Assembly: GCF_022539315.1 (NCBI RefSeq)
Contig: NC_066322.1
Span: forward strand, 23,198,765 to 23,262,764
DNA: 64,000 nt
Reading direction: 5' to 3'
From: Serinus canaria
Taxonomy: Eukaryota; Chordata; Aves; Passeriformes; Fringillidae
The number at the start of each line of letters is the position of its first letter. The first letter of the stretch is position 1. Below are positions 48,243 to 60,200 of this stretch, in pieces. Under the pieces are notes generated by a model, which had not been told where the DNA came from, did no database searches, and saw nothing but the letters and a program-made list of their open reading frames with translations. Made by a program: the position numbers and the translations under genes.

Positions 48243-51200
48243 GTGAGCCTGGGGCTGGGGCCGGGGCTCTGGGGTTCTGGGGCTCTGGGGCGGCTTTTCC
48301 TGCCCTGCTCCGGCCGGCAGGTCTGCTCGGAGAGGGCCGGGAGCTGGAAGCTGGCCGGGGCACCCTGCTAGGGCACTCTTCCCCTCCTGCCTTCGGCATC
48401 GGTACTGGATCTGAAGGTGCTTCTTAGTTTTCCTCCGAGGTTAAATATCCCATGCGCAGTTGGTCTTCATTTGGTCACTGGCATCCCCTTTCAATAACTT
48501 ATTTGCGTGCAATTACCTTCCTGCTGTCGGTGTAGAGCTTTGCTCCCGGGGTGGGATGCTGGTGTGAGCACAAGCATCGCCCAGGCAGTGGCTGATCTGC
48601 CCATCACTGCTGGGACCAAACCCTTCCCCGAGCCTGAGGAAGAGCTGGAAGCATCCAGGACCCAGTTTGCTGTAATAACGAGGTGGTGTTTGGATCTTGT
48701 GCGAGTCTGTGGGGCTCACAAGGTGCCACATCCTAACGGAGACAGGAGTCTCCTGCAATCCAAGTCTAAAAATCCAGCAGATCCTCTTGCACATGCATAG
48801 CTTGTGTAGTGCAGAGTGTCATGGAAGGAGATTTAAACATGTCCAGCCCAGTGGTATTTCAGCTATCTGAATTTCAGTTTCATTGGCCTGTAGTCTGGAG
48901 ATGGGTATGTTTGGCCAAAGTCAGGTTTCTGCGTGTATTTTGTAAATACTGGGTGATTTTGTGAATACTGAGTGATTTAATTATTTTTTTTGTCCCCAGT
49001 ACTGATGTCCTGAAATAAGCTTGCTGGGCTTGAAGTTGAATTTCATCAGTTTTAAGTTTGGTGAATGTGAAATAAGTGCTGAATAAGTGTTTTGGTTTGG
49101 GGTTTTTTTGAAAGAAAAAAATATCTGCTTTGCTGTAGATGCTGCTTGGGTTAATTATTACATCATCTTAATTACATCTAGGTTTTAAAATACTGATATC
49201 AATTCTTCCTCTGTTCCTTCCTGGCAGTTTGTGGGAAACTGCTGCTTTCCCAGGGACTCTTGAACCCATTTCTGTGTGTATGTAAAGCCAGTGGTTGATA
49301 ACAGCTGTGGTTTTATTGTGCAGCATAAAAATTTGAGTGGGTTCAGTGGTGTAGCTGAGTCTGCTGATGGAGTCCTGGAAGGCCCAGACAGGTTTTCCTG
49401 CAGTGAGAAAGTGTGAAGGTGGGCAGTGGGGACAGCCAGCCTTGGAGCAGCAGATGGGACAGCCTTGTGGGTCCCTGTCCCAGGAGCAGGGAATGCTTTA
49501 TTGACTTGGAGCCTTCACTGCCTGCAGAGCTCTGTCATTCTTCTGATGGAAGGAGGGATCTTTGCAGGCTGGCTCATGTGGACAGGGCTGTTGGATCCTC
49601 ACAGACCCAGGGCCATCCTCATTGTCTGGTTTTGTGAATTTAAGGAGACAGTTTAAGAAGCTTGAAGCTGCCTGTCTTCTTCTCCAAGCCTTTCTGATGT
49701 GAGAATTCATCTGAGCACAGCCATCAAGCTCTTTTCATGCTTTCTTCTTGGGTAGGAGCTGGGGGAATGACATCCTGCTGGATGTGTGCCATGGATCTCC
49801 TGCATCCTGACATAGCACTGAAGAAACCCAACTGCAAAACTTTTCCTCCAAAGGAACCTGCTCTTTTCCATGGATGATCTCAGAGCAGAGGCTCAGGGCA
49901 CCTGGACAGAGAAGTGATCCTCTCCTCAGTTGGTCCTCATCCCCCAGCAGCTCCTTCCTGCTCCACCTCGTTGTCAGTTGCAGTGCCTTGCAGCCTGCCT
50001 GAGCTCCTGGGTTTCTGGGAGATGACCAGAGCAGACACACCAGTGCAGCGGTGGCACTAACCTGCCACAGTGTCTTAAATGGCTTTGAATCAGCGAGACA
50101 GGAATTTGTTCCAGGGCTGGAGAGCTGGTTCCTGACATGCTGCAGCAGCAGAGAAACACTCAAAGAAAGGTTTTCCTTCCCTGGGGGAATGGTGCTCATG
50201 CCTGTAATTTAGCAAGCCAGTAAATCCTCTGGATTGCGTGGACGTAGGGTGATGCATGGGTGGAGTTCAATTCAAAGATCCTTATTTGTCCTTCCAACTT
50301 GAGATCTAGCTGGAGTGTAGAGGGATGGGGAGTGGGATTAACCCAAGTGGGATCTTTCTGCTGTGAAGGTGAGCACAAAGACTTGAGAATGTCTCACACT
50401 GCTGCTCTCCAATGGTCCTTTGTGTTGTCGGTGCCCTTTGGTCACTGGTGGTGCTCTCTGAGGCTGGAGTTGCTTTCCCAGACCCTAGAGGCAGGAATTC
50501 TGTGCCCACAGGTCCCCTCCCAGCAGGTTGGGTGGCAGAAGATCTCCTGAGCTCGGTCTCAGATTCCCGGCAGCCAGATTGGGAGGGAAGAGCTGTGCTT
50601 GCTGAAGTTGGAAAAGCCTCTCTCCCTGTTTGCTGGCGCATGAGGTCACCTCTCCCCTTGGCAGAGGCGCTCCTGAGTGCCTCCCTCTGGAATGCGGTGC
50701 CGATGGGTGTGTGGGAGGGCGGCGCCCAGCTGTGAGCAGGAGAGCAGGAGGCTCTGCCTGGCTCCAGGAATCACGGATGCAAAGGACGGGGACGTTGTAC
50801 CCTGGGGCTGAGCTGTGCCAGAAGAGAGCTGGGAAGGAGGAGGATCAGTGTGGGAGCACAAGGCACTGTCTGCACCCATGCAGAAGGTTTCTGCCCACCT
50901 TTGGGCTCCCTCCTCCTCCTGTGCTCTCCGAGGTGTCCTGGGCAGGGGTTGGGTAGCTGGGAATGGCCTTTCCTGTCCCAGGGAGGTCGAGGCTCCCATG
51001 GCAGCATCAGGGTGGTTTGGAGCAGTTCCTCAGCAGGCTCTGTGCCCCTGAGGACCTGGCTTTTTCCCTTGGGATGTTTCTTTCTCCTGCCTGTCTTTGC
51101 CAACCATTCTCTCGGCTGTGCCTGCTCTCCCCAGTGATCCTGAGGAGCATGTCTGCAGTAAAGGTCCTCAGGATTGAATGCTCCAGGTCTGGAGGATTGC

Positions 51201-54200
51201 CAAATAGGTGCAAGGTGGCTTCAAGAGAGCAGCTGGACAAGGCAGTGCAGTGCTGGGGCAGGCACATCTGGTGAGATGCCTGAGTCTGATGTCCAGAGGG
51301 ACCATCTGTCTTGGCTATAGAGGAATGCAGAATCTCATGCCTGTTCTTCCTGACATCCCCCATGCAGCAGTGTGGGCAGCTGCAGCTTTTCTTCACAATG
51401 AGGGAGGGTGGGGTCCAATCCCACCCAAACCTTTTTTGTTAATCTCCCTCGTGGCTGGCACACTTCCACCAAGATCCTTGGATCACAGACCACTCCTCAT
51501 CACCCTGCACTGCAGACCTGGGTGGGGGGACCTGGTGGGATTTGGTTGAGCTTTTCCTACTCAACTCACTCCTGGCTGGGTGAAACAAAGAATAACCTCA
51601 GGAAACTTTCCCTTTTCCCCAAAGTCTCCAGTAAGGTTACTCGTGCTTTTCTCAGGACAAGACTGGGGTTTTTTCTTAAATCATCTTTGCTTGTTCAATG
51701 TCCTGGTTGTGTTGCAAGACCTGTGAAAGAATGGAGAACAGCCCTGGCAGTGCTGCTGTGTGGATTGTGGCTGCTTGGCTTGGGTTTGTCCATCCTCAGC
51801 AGTGAAATGGGGCATTCCTCCCCAGTGTGGGGATGCAGAGCACGGTGGGGACGCCGGGTGGCACTGGGGTGGCTGATGGACACAGACATGGGGACAAGCC
51901 CAGAGAAGTGGGGAAGCAGCTCGCTGCTGGCAGAGCAGGAAGGGGAGGTTTGCAGCACCTGCACCCTGCTCCTTGCCCCTTGGGTGGGATTGCTGCATCA
52001 TCTGAGACATGTCTCTGCTCTCCTCTCCCCAGTGTGTGACTGCAACGGGATGTCCAGGCAGTGCATCTTTGACTGGCAGCTCCTGAGGGAGACGGGGAAC
52101 GGGTTCCGCTGCCTGGGCTGCCAGGGCAACACGGAGGGCGCGCGCTGCGAGCGCTGCAAGGAGGGCTTCTTCCGACAGCACGGGGGGCTCTGCTGCCTGC
52201 CCTGCCTCTGCCACCCCTGGGGTACGTGCACAGCTCCTGCCTGGCTAAGGGGGCTTCGGGCACCTCCTGGGCAGGCCAAGCTCTGAGCCCCTGCCTACCA
52301 GACCACGGGTTTCAAGACCCACCTGCCCTCTGAAATAATCACAAGCTCACAGAACCATGTGGGTTGGAAGGTGCCCATCCCAGCCTCTCCCTCCTGTCTT
52401 CCTGCAGGTTCCCTTGGCCCACAGTGTGACAGCGAGGGCCGGTGCAGCTGCAAGCCCGGAGTGATGGGGGACAAGTGTGACCAGTGCCAGCCTGGCTTCG
52501 AGTCCCTGTCCGAGGCAGGGTGCAGGAGGAGCGGGCAGTGAGTGCTGCTACCACCAGTGCCATGAGACCAGAGGGAGGGCCAGCCTCCAAAGCTCTCCTG
52601 GGGCCTGTGCTGGCTGAAAACAGCCCCTGCAAAGGCAGGGCTGGTTTTACAGCAGCTCATGGACAACGTTAAGCCAACTGTGCTAGGAGAGAGTGGGTTT
52701 GAGTGAGGCTGGGCCTCCCTGCCAACCTGCAGGGCTTGGTGTCCTGCAACACCATCAAAATCTGAACTTAGCCACACTCTGAGGTGATGGATTCATTATC
52801 CAGATAACGCCCAACAAGCTACAGCCCTGTGAAACAAAACCTGCCCATTGTGGGGCTGCCTCATGTTGGTGCCACTCACAAGGAGATAAGCATGCAAAGA
52901 TCAACCCCTTCCCTTTCATGAAGCATTGTTTAAACACTTTGAGAAATGTTTCTGATCTGACTTCCTCAGCTGTGTCCTCTTCTTCCTCACCTCACTCTGC
53001 TGTTGCTCCTTGGGGGCTGCTGGCAGGCAAAGGATGCTAGGCTGCCTGCAGCCCTGCTGCTGGCCTGGCCTCCTGCCCAAGCCTCCCTGGGGTGCTGCTG
53101 CTTGCTGGAGCTCAGCCAAGGTCTATTAAACTCAGCCAGGGTTTATTAAGCTCAGTGGAGCTTCACTTTGCCCTTGTGGGTGGGTCTGATGCTCTTGGAT
53201 GCCCTGGAGCAGTAGCAATGGGCACTGGCTCAACCAGGCACCCACAGAGGAGCAGATTCTGGAAAGAGGTGGCTGTGCAGCTTATTTTCTCACTTCTTGC
53301 ATGGGAATGGTAGCTGGGAGGGTTCTCTGCTGTCTTGTGTAGTAGCAGGAAGCAGTGACTCCCAGGCCAAACTGGAAGCCCAGGTAGAGGTTCCTGCTGT
53401 GCCTTTGCAGGAGCCTGCAGTGTGAGTGTGACCCAGCGGGCAGCGTGGGAGGCTGTCACTCTGGCCACTGTGTCTGCAAGGAGAGCGTCACGGGAGAGCA
53501 GTGCCAGAGGTGAGGGGCAGGAGGATGTGCTGGACACTGCCTGGCACAGCCTCCTTCTCTCTGCAGTCACTTCCCAAGTTCACCAAGTCTTAGAATGGTT
53601 TGGTTTGGAAAGGATGTTAGAGCTCATCTCATTCCACCCCCTGCCATGGGCTGGGACACCTTCCACTACCCTGGGTTGCTCCAAGCTCCATCTAGCCCAG
53701 CCTTGGACACTTCCAGGGATCCAGGGGCAGCCACAGCTTCTCTGGGCAACCTGGGCCAGTCCCTCACCACCCTCACAGGACAATTTCTTACCAGTATCCC
53801 ATCTAGCCCTGTCCTCTGATCAAAGCCATTGCACATGCCCATGTCCCCATCCCAGCCCAGTGATGATCTCAAACCCTGCTGAAGGCTGTATTGAGTCACA
53901 GGGATGGTTGTGTGGGCCAGCGAAAGGAGAAAACCACTTGAACATTGTCACCTTCTTGCATTTTCCCAGGTGCAAGCGACACTTCTACAACCTGGATGCC
54001 AGCAACCCTGCAGGATGCTCCCCCTGCTTCTGCTACGGGCACTCGGGCTCGTGTATCAGTGCGGACAACCACAGTGTCCACAACATCACCTCTACCTTCC
54101 AGCAAGGTGAAGCCCAAGCAGCACATCCCCATGGCTCCTGGGCCTGTTTGTTTGCCATCCCTTCTCTTCAGTGGGCTGGAGGAACCACGTGGTTCACAGC

Positions 54201-57200
54201 CCTGCTGGAAGTCAGTCTTGAGCTGTGCTTGCTCCTTGAGTGCTCATCCAACCTGCCTGTGGCTGCAGCAACCTTGCTGTGATGGCATGGCTTGGTCATA
54301 GGCAGAAGTATAGTCCAAGGGTTGAGGATTTCTTCATTATGTCTTTGCTGCCACTTGGAAAGAGACTTCTGAGCCCATTCAGGCTGATTTGGGGACAGGG
54401 ATAACTGTGCTGCCCCCTCAGAGGTCGGGGTGGGAAGCTGGAGAGTTTTGATAAGGCACAGCTCAAGAAGGTTGCTGGAATCCCAGAGATACCTTCCCTG
54501 TGCACGCTGACTGCTCCTTGTTTGTGCTCCAGGTTCTGAGGGCTGGCGAGGTGTCCATGAAAGCGGCTCCCCAGCCCAGCTCCAGTGGTCCCCACGCCAC
54601 CAGGATGCCTTCATAGCAGCAAGGACATCGGAGCCAATATACTTCATGGCACCTGGTAGGTATGGGATCAGTGGTGGCCAGAATGAACCCTTTGCTTGCT
54701 CTGATCCCAGGAACTAAGCCTTTAGGAGGAAGGAAAGATTGTAAGCCTTTGATTTTCCCTTTGCAGCAAAATTCCTTGGGAACCAGCAGCTGAGCTATGG
54801 TCAGACACTCTCCTTTGATTACCGCCTGGACCGAGGGGGCCGCCAGCCCTCTCCACATGATGTGGTCCTGGAGGGACATGGCCTGAGAGTCACTGCCCCC
54901 TTCCTGCCCCAGGGAGAGGTCCTGCCCTGTGGCATCAGCCAGATGTACACGTTCAGGTAAAGTGGGAAGCTGGGGTGCTGGGCCAGGGGGAGTAAGAAAG
55001 GTTGCAGCTTCAAGGAGGTCCTGGGTTCAGCTGTGGTCCCTTGGTGGTGACAAATGGCTGCCTGGTTTGGGCTGGGTGCTTCTGTCCTGGATGAGGAGGT
55101 TACTTTGTGAGAGGGACAGCAGAAAATGTGGCTTGAGGTCGGGTTGGGTTCTCAGCTCTGGATCAGTTACACACATGGAGGTCATTGCCCAAAGCCTTGA
55201 GCTCCCAGGAGGGAGGTGGGCGAGGGCTGTTGTGTTTTTTTGGAAGAGGCATCTCAGTTTTTTGAAACCAGTGCCACTTCCTCCCTCTTCCATGGCAGGC
55301 TGGACGAGCACCCAAGCAGCAAGTGGAGCCCAAGACTGAATCACTTTGAATTTCGCAGGCTGTTGGGAAACCTGACAGCCCTCTGGATCCGAGCCACCTT
55401 TGGGGAGTACAGTAAGTGCAGAGAGAGCTGACAAGGTTGGCTTCTCCTAGTTGCTGGAGATGGGTACACCTTTGCTAAAATTTATTAAAAGATAAAAACA
55501 GTAAGTGCTCCAAGGGGGCAAAATGAAACGGCAGAGAGATTGAGCAGGATAGCGACTGATGTGGCTGCTCCATTTGCCCCTGGGCACTGCAATGGAATGT
55601 GCGCCCTGTGCCGGTCCTGGCCGTGGGGGCCGGCGGGTGGAGCCGCTGTCCCCGCGGGTCACGGGCCCTCCTTCCCTGCAGGCACCGGCTACATCGACAA
55701 CGTCACCCTGGTGTCAGCACAGCCCGTGCCCGGCGTCCCCGCGCCGTGGGTGGAGCGCTGCCAGTGCCCGGCGGGGTACCGCGGGCAGTTCTGCCAGAGC
55801 TGCGCCCCTGGATACCGCAGGGACGCACCCGGCCAGGGGCCCTTCAGCACCTGCGTGCCCTGCAATTGCCAGGGGGGAGGAACCTGTGATCCTGACAGCG
55901 GTAAGAGAAGCCAGCACCACGCTGTGCTTGTGGGCTCTATGGGGATGCAGGGAGGCTGCCTGTGTCCCGAGAACAGGGACACAGGGGAGGCGAGACCGCT
56001 GGCTTCACAGGAACTTCTTCATGGAAGTGTCATTAGATATTGTAAGGGGCTGCCCAGGGAGGTGGTGGAGTCATCATCCCTGGAGGTGTCCAGGGAAGGA
56101 CTGGACGTGTCACTCATTGCTCTGGGCTGGCTGACAAGGTGGGCATCTGCCACAGGTTGTACTCAATGGTATTGGAGGGCTTTTCCAACCTTAATGAGTC
56201 TGTGATTCTGAGATTCTGTCTGTGGTCATGAATCTGTGACTTGGATCTGAAATGTGGGGACCATCCAAGACAAAACTCCCCAGAGCCTAGAAACACTGCA
56301 GTCAGATGCATTTGGAAAAAATTGGATGCATGTTGGAGAGAGAAAAACCATCTCCTGCTGCCCAGATAGCAATATTTCTTCACTTCTGACTTCTTATTTG
56401 AAAGTTAAGCAGTGCCTCAGGTTGGACAGAGCTTGAGCAACCTGGTTTAACTGAAGAAGTCCTTCCCTGTTGCAGGGCAGTTGGACTAGATGACCTTTAA
56501 AGGTCCCTTCCAACACTAACCATTTAATGATCTTATGTGGTGCATGATGTGGGCGTGCTGGGGATCTGAAGAGATCTCATGGAGGCTGCTGGACCATGGG
56601 TGCTGTTGTCGCTGTGGCTGCAGCGGTGGAGGACGTCCCACTGGGAATGTGAGCAAACTGCCCTGAGCCCTTTCCTTGCTCCCCCAGGTGAATGTTACTC
56701 AGGAGATGAAAACGTGGGCAATGGTGCCAGCTGCCCCTTCGGCTCCTACCGAGACCCCCGGCAGCCACACAGCTGCAGGACCTGCCCCTGCGGGCCCGGC
56801 CAGGGCTGCTCCGTGGGGCCGGGTGGGGAGGAGATCACCTGTGACCACTGCCCTCCTGGAGCTGCTGGTAATTCCCTTCTTGCTTCTGCTCTGCCTTTTC
56901 ATACAGGCGTGCTTGGAGCTGGGCGGGCCTCACCATCCTCTCAGCCCAGCTTGTGTGCGACACTGCCCCTCCTGCCTGCAGTTGTCTGTCTGAGCCCCAA
57001 GGGTTGGGTAAACACACCAAGATCTCTGGGAAAAGGTCTCCTCTAAATGTAACATGGGTGGAGAAAGGATGGGTAGGAAAGGGAGGGGAGCAAAAGCTAA
57101 GGAAATAAAGAAATACAAAATGACTTGGAGAAGGTCAGCTGTGGCACCCAGTTTTCAAGAGCATGTGTGGGGGGGCATTGTGTGTTGGCCGTGGTGGTGC

Positions 57201-60200
57201 TGAGAGCAGAGCAGCTGTTGTGCCAAGCCTGATGGGGCTGAACACCCCCATTTCTGTGGGGCACAAGCAGTGAGTCAGCCTCTGCTTCCCGGGCACAAGG
57301 ATTAACTTCTGCTCATGTCTCCTTTCCCAGGTGCCAATTGTGAGTACTGTGCTGATGGCTATTTTGGAGACCCAGCAGCTTCCCAGCCCTGCCAGCTGTG
57401 CCGGTGCAATGGCAACGTAGAGCCCAACGCCGTGGGCAACTGCGACCGCCGCAGCGGCGAGTGCCTCAAGTGCATCTACAACACTGCTGGCTTCTACTGC
57501 GACCGCTGCAAGGATGGCTTCTTTGGGAACCCGCTGGCCCCTGACCCTGCTCACAAGTGCAGAGGTGAGACCCAGGTGTTGTCCGAGCTGGGGATGAGTA
57601 AGAAAACCCATGACTGACTTTGGAGTGGTTTGATGGGAAGGAGGATGCTGGGAAGTGGGAATGGTGAGCAGGAACCAAAGCACAGGGCTGAATGGTGGGA
57701 GGAAAGCAGGGAGAGATGTACTGTGGCTTGAGGTAGGGCCAGGGCCCCTGAATCTGTGTTGCTCTGACCTGCAGCCTGTAACTGCGACTCGGTTGGTGCC
57801 GAGCCCCTGAAGTGCCGGAGTGACGGGAGCTGCATCTGCAAACCTGGCTTTGAGGGTCCCCGCTGTGAAGAGAGTGAGTGCCCAGCTTGCTATGGCCAGG
57901 TGAAAGTGCAGGTGAGCATCTGTGCCAGCCCCAGGGCCACTGAGCAGCAAGGAGTGCAGCAATTTGCTCACCCTCAGGGTGTCCTCCTGTCCTCCTCAAG
58001 CATCTACTCTTGGTGCAGGTGAAACGTAAATTCAAGCCTTGGCTTTGTACCTAATTCAACTGATCCTTTGTGTCCCATCCTAAAATGAGCCTTTGTTTTG
58101 GTCTCTGTCCTCAGGCCTGACTGTGGCCCTGGCTCCCCCCTAGTCTTTCCCCCGTGGGGTTAGTGTGCTGCTGGCTGATGCCTGGTCTGTGGTTGCAGGT
58201 GGAGCTGTACCTGCAGCAGCTGGCAGAGCTGGAGCTGCTCTTGTCAGAGGTGCGAGCTGGCGGTGGGACCAGCCAGGAGCTGGAGGAGAGGATGCTGGTG
58301 GCTGAGGAGATGCTGCGGACCATCCTCAGGGAAACCCTGAGCCTTCAAGGTACCACCTGCCCACTGCCCTTGGATGGGGCCATCTGGGCTGCATCAGGGA
58401 GGGTTTTGCTGCCTGGGCCTTTTTGCACAGCAACGAGTTTTCCTTCAGCCTTTCTCTTTCCTTCTCACCAGCCTCCGACAGGTCTCTGGAAGGCCGTGTG
58501 GCCAGGATGAAGGGGCAGGGGTCCAGCTCCCAGAGTCGCTTGGATGAGGTCAAGGCAACAGTGGAGAGACTGAGGTCTCTGGGCAGCCAGTATGAGAGGC
58601 AGGTGCAGGAGACCCGTCAGCTGCTGGAGAGAGCCAGGCTGGACCTGGATCGCAGCGGCGCCGCTCTCCTTCGGGTGGTAAGAGCATCCTGTGTGACACA
58701 CCCCTAGTTCAGTTCAGGGCTGAAAAACATCTACAGAGAAAGCAAGGATTTAAAGGATTACAGAAGTTGTTTTGTGAATGTGGGTGTTCTGGTGGTCCTT
58801 TCTTTGGGGTCAGGACCTTGAGAGGAGCTGGCAGGGGTCTTGGGGGCTGTGGAGGTTTAACATGCTGTAGTTGCCTCTTTCACTGCCAAATTGGATGGAG
58901 AGCAGGGAAGAGCACTCACACCTCTCTTCCTTCCTCCCTCCTCAGACCATTCCTGTTTCAAGCTTTCCTGGGGGTTCCAATCAGTTCTTGCTGCTGGCCC
59001 AGGAGGCTCTGAGGCTGGCCAACAGGTGAGTTGCTCCCACTGCTAGCTAAGAGAGAGGGGAGGAGGACTGAGATCTGCTAGGTGCCCAGAAGATCCTTTT
59101 TGGGGGGGTCTGTTTGACATCTGCCATCCCTGGAGCAGGGGAAATACAGCTGCTGGGCTGTCTTTGCTGCCCTATAGACTTTCCTCAGCTGTCTTCAAGG
59201 ATGTAATTGGATGTGATTTAGAAGCATCTTTGGGATCAGAGTTTTCCCCTTGGATATCCAGTTGGAACAGATCTTGTGCCCTCCCCAATGCTCCTCTCTC
59301 CTTGGGAGGAACAAGCGAAACACAGGTGGCCTTTGCAGACGTGCTGTGTTTCCCAAGGGGTCGAATCATGAGTGCAGCAGTAAGGGAAGCTGGTGGAGAG
59401 AACCTGGGTGGGAAGCCTTTGTGACGAGCCCGCTCTGTGCTCTGCAGCCACACTCAGGCAGCCAATGCCATTGACCAGGCGGCCAAGGCGGCGCGGGAGG
59501 ACGCGCGGCAGGCGCTGGAGCTGCTGCGCGCCGCCGCCGGCGGAGAGGGCACCGAGGGCTCCCTACCAGGGCTGCCCGGGAGGTGAGCACAGCCTGCCTC
59601 GGCCTCAGGGTCTGCGTGCACCCAGGAGGGAGCAGGGGCACCGCCAAGAATCCCGGCCCCCTTCCCATCTGAGCTGCAGAAACGGACAGCTGGAGGCAGG
59701 GAATTCGCTGGCACATCTGAGGGGTGCAGATGGAGGGTCAGCAGCTCTGTGGAGGGTTTGCTTCCCACCTCACAGCCCTCAGTGCTCCTGGGGACTGCCT
59801 GCAGCTGGGCAAAGCATCAATACATGTGTGAACAGGCTTCTGGGGATGATTTCCACATGTGGTTGAAAATCTGGGCTGGGTTTAGCCCAAGGGTGAATTT
59901 AAGGTGTCTTCTTTGGTCAGACTTGGCCTCTCCAGAGCCCACCACGGTGGTGCTGGGACTTTGCACACCATGGGTGGGATGTGAGCAGGAGCCTTGAAGA
60001 AGTTAAGAGGTTAAACAGGGCTGTGCAGGAGAACACATACAGTGGTAGGGCAGGGATTAGCAGAGCCACCATGGAGCCTGTGAGGGTTCAGCGGTATGAA
60101 ACAACCTCTGATTTTGGAGTGGGAGTAAGGAGCCAGTAGATGCCCTGCTCTTTGGAGGGGCTGGGATGCAGGGAATGTTTGTATTGACTTCTTACATGTG

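Larger units (their letters stand above)
47690..48420. promoter_or_regulatory. LAMC2: CpG-rich LAMC2 promoter region
   Basis: GC content and CpG density rise sharply over this stretch, which covers the proximal promoter, 5'UTR, exon 1 and start of intron 1. Limits are by eye. A chance 283-codon open frame runs through it, a typical effect of GC richness. Confidence 0.7.

Noticed and set aside
47520..48371. 283-codon open frame across the LAMC2 promoter and exon 1
   Set aside because: It overlaps the true LAMC2 start in another frame, and its length is explained by GC richness; no domain or codon bias is evident.
51408..52286. 292-codon open frame ending over LAMC2 exon 2
   Set aside because: Only its 3' part is the real exon; the rest is intron 1 read through, with a clear CCCCAG acceptor at 52032.
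53422..54282. 286-codon plus-strand open frame across LAMC2 exons 4-5
   Set aside because: It reads the exons out of frame and passes through a CR1 copy; the laminin frame with consensus splice sites is the right one.
57135..57971. 278-codon minus-strand open frame over LAMC2 exons 11-12
   Set aside because: Antisense shadow of GC-rich LE-module exons; no independent domain.
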